58,505 nucleotides of DNA from Byssothecium circinans. Its lineage: Eukaryota > Ascomycota > Dothideomycetes > Pleosporales > Massarinaceae. This document shows, piece by piece, positions 1 through 10,800 of this stretch. Within the stretch, counting starts at the first letter, position 1; each line of letters starts with the position of its first letter. Location of the stretch: assembly GCA_010015675.1 (NCBI GenBank), contig ML977064.1, forward strand, positions 1 through 58,505. The letters are read 5' to 3'. The translations under genes were made by a program, and so were the position numbers. The notes beneath the pieces are model-generated. The model saw only the letters and a program-made list of their open reading frames with translations. It had not been told where the DNA came from and did no database searches.

Positions 1-95
<95 letters not shown>
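1..95. repeat. (TTTC)n microsatellite
   Basis: An almost uninterrupted tetranucleotide run fills the first 95 bases and is cut by the window edge, so its true length is unknown. It lies in the 3' flank of the pyruvate carboxylase gene, in otherwise unremarkable intergenic DNA. Confidence 0.97.
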
Positions 96-1344
96 CCAAC
101 GCGTAGTACTTTACCTAGAGAGAGAGTTGGAAGCCACACGCTTACAAGTCCCTCCATAACCTTTTTTCCGCGAGGAAAGTTTAGCAACTAGCAACTATAT
201 GGCTCCACGCCCACGCCCACGCTCTAGAATCCCAGCACGTCGAGCCCGCCGATCGAGAATGTTGAACGCGACGCGGACCCCGCGCTTCAGTTCAGAGGGA
301 TATAGAGGCGTACCGTGGCCTCAAGCTCGCGGTTCTCTACGCAGCGGTGTAATTATTAGGGACGCTGTACTATACCACATCATACTACACTATACTCTCC
401 CCTCCCGGGGACGACGATGTGCAGACTCGACCTTGTAACATTCAAGGGAGATGAATAGAATAGGCTAGGTCTGGCTCTGGGATGCTTGCTTTTCAAGGCA
501 GTAGCCTCCTATGCAGTAAAGGGTCGAGAGTCAAGAGTCGAGAGTCGAGAGTCGAGAATTAAGAGTAGAATAGTAGAACAGTTTGTTTGTTTGTTTGTTT
601 TCCAGTTAGTTCATATTAGCGTTCATGTCTTGATTGTATAGTTACAAGTAAAACTAACATTTTCGACGGCAAAAGGGAGGATACCTAGATGGTTACAGAG
701 ATAGATATCTAGTACTAGATACTCCCACATCCCACAAACTTACTCCTGGAGAGCAACTGGTTGTATAACCATCTCTGATCATTAGCATCACTGTTACTAT
801 CAGCACGCCCTCTACTACCCCCTATCCCCCCACCCCTAACAACGCCACCACTACTACCCACCCACCTACAAGATAACATACGATTGTGATGACACTTAGG
901 CGGCAAGGGCATGGCAGCTTCTCCTTTCCCCCTCTTTTTTTAGGATACCTTAGATGGATAGTAACTCGTATAAAAATACGATGACCTATCCTCACCCTCA
1001 TCCTCATCCTCATCAATCAACATCACAAGCAGAACCAACACCAAAAGATCCGGAGAACTCATTTCAGATATCCACAGCGAAACCAAAGGCATCACATCAT
1101 AACACCTTCGCCTTCGCCTTCCATTCGCCATCCCTATCCCTGTACATCCGCCGACTCCCCGGTCCGAAAGGTAAAGGAAAGAACCAGACAATCATGCTAT
1201 ATCATCCAAGACCATACCATACCATACCATACCGTTCCATTCATCCAACCTCCCATTCCCAATCCCAACCCCGAGACACTTTTCGCCAAGGAAAAAGCGC
1301 AAGAGCGAGAGAGAAGGAAGATAGGAGACTTTCGGCAAGTCAGT
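96..1344. other. Intergenic DNA with short tandem repeats, no gene seen
   Basis: I see no convincing gene. Open frames here are short and low in complexity. Simple repeats include GAGTCGA-type units near 526-558, (GTTT)n near 581-600, CCTCAT units near 990-1012 and ATACC units near 1208-1232. The stretch is not RIP-decayed: CpA and TpG are common, unlike the right half of the window. Confidence 0.6.
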
Positions 1345-1484
1345 CTAGGCAGGAGATGCAGATGCGGAGCCAGCAGCCGGAGCCACCTTGGGAGCCGAAA
1401 CCCTGCGGAGACGCTCCAGCTTCTGCAGCCGCTTCTTCAACGCCTTGATCCTGTCGTCCTCATTCGTCTTCTCTGTCGATCTAT
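1345..1484 (-). CDS. Possible unassigned 3' coding exon
   Basis: On the minus strand a frame with good codon texture ends at a TAG (1347-1345). It encodes a basic, Leu/Lys/Arg-rich amphipathic helix (residues such as DDRIKALKKRLQKLERL) followed by an Ala/Ser/Pro-rich tail. Just upstream is a splice-acceptor arrangement: a CTAAC branch-like site near 1515 and a CAG at 1487-1485. A short first exon could start in the T-rich stretch between 1500 and 1590, but I cannot fix it. I do not recognise the product. It could be the last exon of a small gene downstream of pyruvate carboxylase, or a chance frame. Confidence 0.3.
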
Positions 1485-1638
1485 CTGCCGTGGAGCTTTG
1501 CACCAGTGTTAGTCCGTGTCATCTAAGAGGTACCAGAAACTACGCAGAGAACAAAAGGTCAAAGATTTCATCAAAAAACGAAGCAAAAAATCCAAAAGCG
1601 AAAATTCAAATAACTTTAATTTCATTCCGCAGTATAGC

Positions 1639-4600
1639 TCACTTGACAATTTTGCAGACGAGGTCTCCAGAGTCGACCGAATCGCCTTCGCGGACAGACA
1701 GGTTGCCGATCTTTCCGGAGTGAGGTGCTGAAATAACCATCTCCTGTAATACTTATTAGCTGCTGCACCCACGTTTGTATCAGGTCGGAGACACTTACCA
1801 TCTTCATGGCGCTGAGGACAGCAATCGGGTCGCCCTTCATGACATCGCCACCCTCCTTGGCGCGAACCTCAACAAGCACACCAGACATGGGCGAGCCAAC
1901 CTGGCTGGTATCCATAGGATCAGCCTTGGGCCTCCTCACGTTCTCAATGGCGGCGTGCTTGTCTTCGACAGTGACGGCACGCGTCTCGCCGTTGACCTCG
2001 TAGAAGACCTCACGGAGGCCAGTCTGCTCGGACAGGGGACCGATGGCAAGGAGCTTCAGGATGAGCACCTTACCCTTCTCGAGCTCGACGTGAAACTCCT
2101 CACTAATCTCGGGACGAGACAGGAAGTAGCGGGTCGGCAGGACGGAGAGGTCACCGTACTTGCTGGTGAACTTCTTGTAGTCATCAAAGACCTTGGGGTA
2201 CATGACGTAGGAAGCAACGTCGCACTCGGTGGCGTCGCCCCACTTGGACTTGAGTTCGGATTTGATCTTGACAAGGTCAACAGGCTCAAGATACAAGCCA
2301 GGGCGCTTGTCCATCTTTCTACGGTCGCGGAGAGCCTGCGAGCGAAGCGGCTCAGGGAAACCGCCGTAGGGCTGACCCATGAGACCCTCAAAGAACTCTA
2401 GGACTGAGGACGGGAAATCGAGCTGCTCGGCCTTGCTGAGGACATCGTCATAAGTCAGGCTGTTGGATACCATGAATTGAGCCAAGTCACCAACGACCTT
2501 GGAAGTCGGCGTGACCTTGACAATATCGCCGAGCAAGTCGTTGGCCTGCTCGTAGGCCTTCTTGGTCTGAGCCCACTGCTCACCGAGACCCTGCTGTGAG
2601 GCTTGGAAGATGAGATTGGTGAGCTGGCCACCGGGAATCTCGTGCTCGTACACCTCGGGATCGGGACCGGTAAGACCAGCCTCAAAGGGCGAGTAGAGGA
2701 GACGGAGCTGAGCCCAGTAGGCGTCGAGATGACGGATCATGTGAGCATCGAGGCCAGTCTCAAAGTCGCTACCCTCCAAAGAGGCAAGGAGAGCACCAAT
2801 GCTGGGCTGAGATGTCATTCCAGACATGCTGTCAGTGGCGGCATCAACAGCGTCGGCACCAGCTTTGGCGCACGCAGCCATGGAAGCGACACCGGTACCG
2901 GCGGAGTCGTGGGTGTGCACATGGATGGGAAGATCGGGGTACTTCTCGCGGATGGCGCCAATGAGGAGAGTAGCAGCCTTGGGCTTCATGACACCAGCCA
3001 CTAAGGGGGTAAAAAGTCAGCAAAGCTCAGTGAGTGGACTTTGCACCTGGGGTATACTAACTGTCCTTGATACCCAGGATATGGGCGCCCATGCCGACGA
3101 TTTTCTCAACGAGAGAGAGGTAGTACTGGAGGTTGTACTTCTTCTTGGGATTCAACACTATAACATGTTAGCATCAAGCAAAGGATCAAGGAATGGGAGC
3201 ATTCACTATCTCCTGAATAGCACACGGTCCCCTCAGCGACACCGCCAGCCTTGAGAACAGCCTTGATACCGACTTCAAGCTGCTCGACATCGTTCAGGGC
3301 GTCAAAGACACGGAAGATATCAACACCATTCTTCTTGGCCTGCTCGCAGTAGTGGTAGATGGCGTTGTCGGGAAGCGAAGAATACGCAACACCGTTGGCT
3401 CCACGCAGAAGCATCTGGAAGGGGATGTTGGGCACAAGCTTCCTCATCTTCCTCAGCCTATCCCACGGGTCCTCGTAGAGGAAACGCATGGCAACATCAA
3501 AGGTCGCTCCACCCCAGCACTCAAGAGCCCAGGCGTTGGAGTAAGCGTGAGAAGTCTCCTTGGCAATGTTGAGGAGGTCAACAGTTCGCACACGAGTGGC
3601 GAGCAGAGACTGATGGGCGTCGCGCCAGGTAGTGTCCATGATGAGACAGCCCTTGTTGGCGCGGACAGCCTTGGAAAAGCCCTCAGGACCGTCCTTGAGA
3701 AGGATGTTCCTCCATCCCGTGGTGGCCGGAACAGACGTGTCGATCTTGTTGCCGTTCGAGTCGTGGAGAACGGGGATCTTGATCTCACCCTTGAATTTGG
3801 GCTCACCAACCTGTCCCTTCACCTGGCTACCATTGACGGCAAGCTCGCCGAGATAAGCAAGCAGCTTCTGAGCACGGTTCTGGGAGCCGATTAGGTTGAA
3901 TAGGGCGGGCGTATCGTCGATGAAGGTCGTCCAGCACTGGCCTTCGATGAAGGTCTCGTGTGTGAGGAGCTTCAGGAGGAAGGGAATGTTGGTCTTGACA
4001 CCACGGATGCGGAACTCAACCAGTGCACGAAGCATCTTTCGGCGGACGATTTCGTATGTGGAGCCACGGCACGAGCACTTCACAAGCATACTGTCGTAAT
4101 GCGGGGTGATGATAGCACCGGCAAAACCGTTGCCTCTGCAGTTGCAATCAGTATCTTTTCCAGCAACACCTTTGACGATCACTTACCCGTCCAGACGGAC
4201 GCCGTTACCGCCTGCGGAACGGTACACCTCAATCTTTCCCGTATCCGGCGCGAAACCATTGGCAGGGTCTTCGGTCGTGATACGGCACTGGAAGGCAAAG
4301 CCTCGAGTGGAGATGTGATCTTGTGTGAGGCCGAGCTGCTCGAGAGACGCACCGGCGGCGATCTGGATCTGCGCAGCGACGATATCGATGCCCGTGACTT
4401 CTTCCGTGATGGTGTGCTCGACTTGAATACGCGGGTTGATCTCGATGAAATCTAGAATATATTAGTGGCATGAACCAAGCAATGCTGGGAATTAACTTAC
4501 AGTAGCGGTTTTGCTGATCAACCAAGAACTCGGCAGTACCAGCATTTCGGTAGTTGACCGACGACGCAAGCCTGACAGCATCGGCAAGAATAGCATCGCG

Positions 4601-5775
4601 AGTCTCGACCGGCAGATCTTTGGCCGGAGCAATCTCAACCACCTTCTGGTGACGACGCTGGACACTGCAGTCACGCTCGTACAGGTGGACGACGTTGCCG
4701 TAGTTGTCACCGAGAAGCTGAACCTCAATGTGCTTGGGCTTGTCGAGGAAGCGCTCGACGAAGACGGTGCCGTCGCCAAAGGCCGACTTGGCTTCCGATG
4801 TGGCTCGCTCAAAGTTCTCCTTGAGTGTGGCCTGTTCGCGCACCACACGCATACCACGACCACCACCGCCAAAAGCGGCCTTGATGATGATGGGGAAGCC
4901 ATGCTTGTCGGTGAACTCCTTGACTTCTTCGAACCTCTCGACGGGGTTCTCTGTGCCGGGCACCACAGGCACTTTGCACTGGATGGCGAGCTTACGGGCT
5001 GAGATTTTGTCGCCCAAGGCAAGAATCGTCTTGTAGGACGGGCCAACAAACTGAGATGGAGAATTAGCTTTCAATTGCAAAAAGTATAACTGTGGTTGGT
5101 GGCCCGCGCGCACATGCAACAGCGGACCCCCTCCCGGGGCCGCCTCGGAGAGATCGGCTCAATAGAGGCGAGATGAGACGTGCGGCTGCATGTGATGTGC
5201 AGCTCACGGTAGTGGCATGCCGTCATAGCATCAACAAGGGTGGGTAAGACTCACGATAAGACCAGCTTCCTCCACCTTGCGCGCGAATTCCGAGTTCTCC
5301 GACAGGAAACCGTAGCCCGGGTGGATCATGTTGACCTGGTGCTGGAGCGCGATCTTGATGATCTCGTCGCCGGCGAGATAGGCACCGACAGGCGTGTACT
5401 GGCCGCGGTGGCCGATCTCGTAGGCCTCGTCGGCCTTTTGCCTGTGCATGCTGAGCCGGTCCTCATGGCTGTAGACGGCGACAGTGTGCAGGGACAGCTC
5501 GTGAGCGGTCCTGAAGATGCGGATGGGGATCTCGCCTCGATTGGCAACTGTTAAGCTGAATGTTAGCGGGGCTACGAAGCTTCCGGCGTGCCATTGAGGG
5601 AATTGAGGTATATACCTAGGATCTTCTTGAGCTGCATGATGGAGCTGCTGGCACGCAGGTGGTGGTGCACCGAGTTGCGGTGCGGGTGGTGCTCGCCGTG
5701 CTCCTCATCGTAGTCGTTGTCGTCGATGGCCGAAGCTTCCGCAGCGGTGTTCTTGTCTACTGCGAGCGTAGCCAT
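1639..5775 (-). CDS. PYC: Pyruvate carboxylase (cytosolic, biotin-dependent)
   Basis: Converts pyruvate, bicarbonate and ATP to oxaloacetate, the anaplerotic step feeding the TCA cycle and gluconeogenesis. Exons by descending coordinate: 5775-5616, 5547-5255, 5050-4501, 4451-4187, 4135-3207, 3157-3062, 3000-1799, 1743-1639. They sum to 3600 nt with phases agreeing at all seven GT-AG introns, giving 1199 aa, near the usual family length. Visible in order: the biotin carboxylase ATP-grasp loop GGGGRGMR (about residue 212) and [11 protein letters not shown] (about 338); the carboxyltransferase signature [10 protein letters not shown] (about 590) and the metal-site region [11 protein letters not shown]; the PYC-specific domain; and a C-terminal biotinyl domain with AMKM|EM, biotinyl Lys about 1164. 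The N-terminus is acidic and His-rich with no mitochondrial presequence, as expected for cytosolic fungal enzymes. The start is the first ATG of the exon carrying the conserved frame. Confidence 0.97.
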
Positions 5776-5909
5776 GCTGGATGGCAGTGTGTGATGTGTG
5801 TGTGTAGACAGTTGGAGGTAGAGGAGGGCGGGAGGGGAGAAGAAGTGGAGTGAGTGAGTGAGGGAGCGAAGGTTGGAGGGTTGGTGGGCAGGCAAGAGCG
5901 GAGGGACAG

Positions 5910-5916
5910 TATATAT
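5910..5916 (-). promoter_or_regulatory. TATA-like box upstream of PYC
   Basis: Read on the minus strand, an AAAATATATACTG stretch lies about 135 bp before the PYC start codon. Between them is a pyrimidine-rich leader (GA-rich on the plus strand, about 5800-5890), common upstream of highly expressed fungal genes. The call rests on motif and position only. Confidence 0.4.
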
Positions 5917-5917
5917 T

Positions 5918-7826
5918 TTCTGGGCGTTATCGGTATCGCGCCCGAGACGGAGCAAGAGCAAGTGCAAGACGGTTCCGGCTCCGTCGGTCTACCAATCCAA
6001 TACCAAGGCTTAGACGGTGCTGGTGTCGAAGCTGTCCACTGTTTGGCGGGCAAAAAGCAACACGCGTGGACATGTGCAGCGTGACTCTGCGTGAGTGGCA
6101 GGGCACTGAGGGCAGCTCTAGGGGCCCGGACCAGATGCAGGCTAGAGCTCCCTTCCCTTTGTTGAAGCTGCTGCAGCTGCCCCTCCTCCCAGTCCCTTCC
6201 CCCCGTCTCGTCTCGTCTCGTCTCGTTAGATTGTCGATAGACTCTCCACCGCAAAACCCCCGCGCCGACGACATCACCGCTGTAAATCTTATTGCATACA
6301 CACCCCCATCCGCCCATCCATCCATCCATCCCATGCCCCCGAGTGCCCACAGCACAATCTTTCTCGCACACTGCTCAAACCCAGCTTCCCCACGCCCTTC
6401 TCGGGGTCCCCCTCCCCCTTCCCCCGTCCCCCGTGCGTGGAGCCTGCCCAGAAAATCTCTGTCCGCCATGTGCCTCAGAACGCCGTCTCTCACATCTAGA
6501 GTCCCTCATACCATACGGAGTACATAACACTTGCCTCACCGCCCGCTCCGCTTCCCACCAGCCCGAGACATGTATGCACGCCGGCTAGCCTGTATGTACC
6601 GTACGTAGCTATGGTAGACGGCGAAGCGGATGTCATTCGACTACCACGCGTTGCGCTGCGCTGCGCTTTGCTTCGGCTCAGCCCAATGCAAGTACTTTTT
6701 TTGATTTTCGATGTTGCGGTGCGCCTTGTCGTGATAGCCGAAGAACGGGGGAGAGAAGTCCGAGGGTCCTTGGGGGTGATGACGCAGATCTTGCCTTGCA
6801 TCTTATGATCGCCGCATAAGCGCAAGGCAAAGGCCACGGCTCATGCTCATGCTCATGCTCATGCCTCATGCTTCCTTTCGTCTTCTTCTTTCGGTCTCTG
6901 CGACCCGCCACGACAGTGCAGATTCCATGGAAGCTTAATCTACAGTATCATGTTTAGCCAAGCCGTGATAAGTGCGCGCACGAAACATTAAATCTTCTAG
7001 GCGCTGCAATGGGGGATCGGGGGATCCACCGTCTGTAAACACCGACGGTGCCTAGGTACACGGCTCTCGCGTCGTCGAAGCAAGCCTGCAGTAGAGGTGC
7101 TGTGTGAAGCCCCGTGTCGTGACTCTGGCAGAGCTATACGGACAATAATTGCGAGAAAGCTGCCTGATGTTTACCTGCTTGACTCCGACTTTCTTTCTTT
7201 GCATGTCTATTCGTCTCGCCCTGCGCATCATCGCATCTCTAACTCCAACGAGTCGGACTCTAACTCCCGTGACCCATACAAATATCCCCAATTTAGCACA
7301 CGCCCATGTGAAAAAGAGCCCGCAGCGCCGAGGCGCTCTTGGCAGCGATCATGCATCCACAACTAAAAAGCTGGACGCACTCGTCAAACACCGCGTCTGC
7401 GGTCTCCACATGGGGGGTCCACGCACACGCACCTTTCCAAACAAGCACCAAGAGACCAAGAAACCCACCATCAATTGATCCAGCCTCACAGAATCCGTCA
7501 CATACAGTACATGCATACACCCAAAGTAGGAGACCGGAGAAATCGAATTAACTGGCTTGTAGAATACACGAGTTTGGGAAAAACCGCCCCTTGGGCGCAC
7601 ATATGCTGCAAATCCTCATGGAAGAATGAAGAAGATATGCTGCTGCCCCAGATCTCTTCGGCAATCCCCACACCCACCCCCCCTCAACCCGTCTTAACGC
7701 CGTGTAGAGTACATTTCGCTAACTCCCCAGGAAAAAAAAACCCGCATGATATGCTAGCCCGTTCACTAAACCGCTCGCTTTTTTGCTACTTCGTCACCGC
7801 CGAATATCAACTGTACAGGTAGAAGC
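5918..7826. other. Spacer between PYC and clathrin genes
   Basis: This spacer of about 1.9 kb lies between two minus-strand genes. It should hold the PYC promoter and the clathrin 3' UTR. It contains simple repeats: CTCGT units near 6207-6228, CCAT units near 6314-6330, GCTCAT units near 6838-6870. Open frames here have no recognisable product. Confidence 0.6.
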
Positions 7827-10800
7827 TTAAAAGGCCCGATAGCCGGTGGGTTGCGGAGCCACCCCGTTGGGTTGTCCGTAGGGCCCAGGCGAAGGTGCCG
7901 ACGCGATCGGTCCCTGCGTGAGCATAAGGCGCGATCCGAGGATGGGCGTGTCTTCCTCCTTCTTTTGCTGCGACGCCTCGCGGATCTTGCGCTCCTCATT
8001 GTCCTTCTTGAGCGAATCAATGGCCGCCGCCTGCTGGGAGAGCAAATTGATCATGTACGGCTAAAGATGATGAATTAGCATTTGCTTGGATCGCGTCAAT
8101 TGAAGACTGCTTACCATGGTGAAGTCGTTGAGGCCGTTACGCCATGAAATCTCCAAGATGACATCCGGGCGGATAAGATCATAGCATGCATACAGTATAC
8201 CGACGTAGCACTCGCGGCTGCCAATGTCGACAAACTAGAAAAATGATTAGCATCCATACTTAGATACACCGACGGATAACTTACGTAGCGGAGCAGCTCT
8301 TCAACAACGTCGGGTTTGCCAGACATGGCCGCAGTCTCAATAGCATCCTTGAACAACTTGTCTTGCTTCGACAGCGCGATTGACTTGTCCCATCGCTTGT
8401 TCTTGCGGTAGATGTTGGCAGCGATCTGGCGGAAGAAGACCAGGTCATGCTTCTCAAGACGCTGTGCAAGGTCCATGGCATCGTAGTTGTCAAAGTTTTG
8501 GACCGAGTCGCGCAAAGTCTTGTAGTCCTCCTCCTCGATCAACAAGTCGTTGAGCGCATGGTTGACCTCACGCTTGTTCTGAGGCTGCACATTGAGCAGG
8601 AATGGCTTGATAAGAGGGATATTGTCCGACTTCAGGAACATGCGGACAACGCGGTTGACGTCGATTCTAGGAGTGAGCGCTTGCAGCAGGTCGGTAAGCA
8701 GAGTTGGTTGCTCCTCGAGGTAGAAGCCCAGAGCGCGGTAGTAGATCTCAACGTTGGTGGCCTTGGTGATCGTATCCTTGAAAGACTGGTGCTCCCAGGC
8801 ATCGGCCGCGCGCTCCATCATAGCCAGAGCAGCGTTGTCCCACTCGTCATAATGGACGTACAAGAAGATGAGTTCAGGCCACAAATGACCCTCCTCGCAG
8901 GCCTTGATCATCTTGGGAATGTTGATGCGGGACCAGAAAAGACGAAGGTGCTCCATGACACGCTCAGGATGGTACTTGGAGAGCGCAATTCCAACCTCTG
9001 TAAACACGCCCATGTGAGCTCTCTCAAGACCAAGGCCGGCCTCAAGGAGGCTGATGAGTTCGTCGAAGTAGCCGTTGCGCTCATATTGCTTGACCAAGTC
9101 CGCAAGCTCTTCAGCGTGGACAATGAGGTTGAGACCACAGATTTGAGCGAGACGGAACTCCTTCTTGGCAACGCATGCCTCGTTGACCTGTCGCCAGACC
9201 TTGATGCTGTTGGCCTTGCGAGCACACTCCACAGCAGCCTGGTAATCCTCGAGATGGACGAGGGTGGTGGCGAGCTTAGCCCAGTTGGAAATGCTGGTGT
9301 AGAAGATTTTCGCAGCCTCATGGTAACCCTCTTCGTACGCCTTGTCTCCGGAAGCTTGGACATCGGCAACATTGGTGGAACTCAAGAAGTCTTCAAGCTC
9401 GGGCAGCTGGTTGGTGCGCGCATAGCAGAAAGCCAAGGCGGTGTCGACGGGGACTTCACGCTGTGTCTTGCGAGCCATGCGCAAGAACTTGATCAAGTCC
9501 TCGTCTTTGCCGGCGTGCGTGGCAACCTCAATCACTTCCAGGAAATTGGTTGGGTCTCCAGCGCGAATGTAAGATTCGATAGAGTCGGTGACACGCAGTC
9601 CATCCAACTGGGCTTTTGCAACCCTGCTCCAGACTTCGGGAGTATCGACACGCTCCGCATATTCCTGGGCTCGGTCCACGCTGACAATGTGTTCGATAAG
9701 CACGTTGACGGCGTCAACGTGGCTCTCGTGCTTCTTGAAGATCTCAAAAGCCTCTTCATACATGCCGACCTCAATACACTGCTGGGCGATATCCTCGGGT
9801 GTGTAGTGCTCCAGCTGATGAATGTAGCCCATCATACGACCACGATCAGACTTGGCCGCCGTAAGCATGAGCAAATTCTGGAGCGAAGGGTTGTCGCTGA
9901 ATGTGGAAGGCTCCAAGATGATCTTCTCGAGCAGTTCAATGAGCTCCGCAGGCATGTCACTAGTGATGAAAGCCTTGACAGCAATAGAGACCTTGTCGGG
10001 ATCTGTGCTCTCTGGGACGGCCGTGGAGGTGACCTGATCGACCAAAGATCGGCGATGCATGTTGTTCGGGTTGAGCACAAAGTCCCAGACCTCAGTATCG
10101 GCGCGGTCGAGGAGATAACGAGCTTGAGCCTTGAACATTGAGTTCTCGTTGGTGACGTTGATCAACTCCAAGTCGTTCTGGCCCTTGCTGTAGGCGATGA
10201 AGGCCAGGTTGGGGTCACGCTTCTCGCAGTACTTTCCGACCACGAGGGTGTCGTACGCATCGTTCTCCTTCAGGAACTTCTCCGGATTGTTGTTGCTTGA
10301 AGTGCAGAGTTAGTATTATGTTTCACAAGCATCTCGAACACTGGGTTTACGTACCTGTCAATGTAGATCTTGGCAAGCGCGTTGTACACGGCTTGTTGCT
10401 GGTTACCAGCTGCAAGTGTTTGCTCCAAGAAAGGCAGCAAAAGCTTCAAACGATTCCGCGATTCGACTTCTGCAACGAGCTCGTCGATCGGGATAGAGGA
10501 AGGGGTAACTGAAGCCAAAAGGCCCTTGATGATTCCCTCGTCACAGTCCACGTCGAGCAGTCCACCGATGACAGCGGGCGTCCGAGCTGGATTCACGCGC
10601 TGTACGTAAACCTCGATCGATTTGAATTGCTGCTTCTTGTAGAGGAAGAGGACCAAGTCGTGGATGAAGTTGAAACGATCGCAGACGATGATAAGAGGTA
10701 GCTGCTCAGTAAGATTGGCTTCCTTGAGAAAGTTCTTGACTTTTTCTGGGTCGTAAAAGTTAGACTCCCTGCAAATTCGCTCAACCTCGTTCAGCTGGCC

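Noticed and set aside
199..438. 79-codon frame rich in Arg and Pro
   Set aside because: Low complexity, no recognisable product, no splice or leader context.
954..1448. 164-codon plus-strand frame
   Set aside because: Composed mostly of simple repeats (PHPHPHPH, Ser/Gln runs) and antisense to the better-looking minus-strand exon at 1345-1484.
8447..10141. 564-codon plus-strand frame
   Set aside because: Exact antisense shadow of the clathrin exon; the minus-strand protein is certain.
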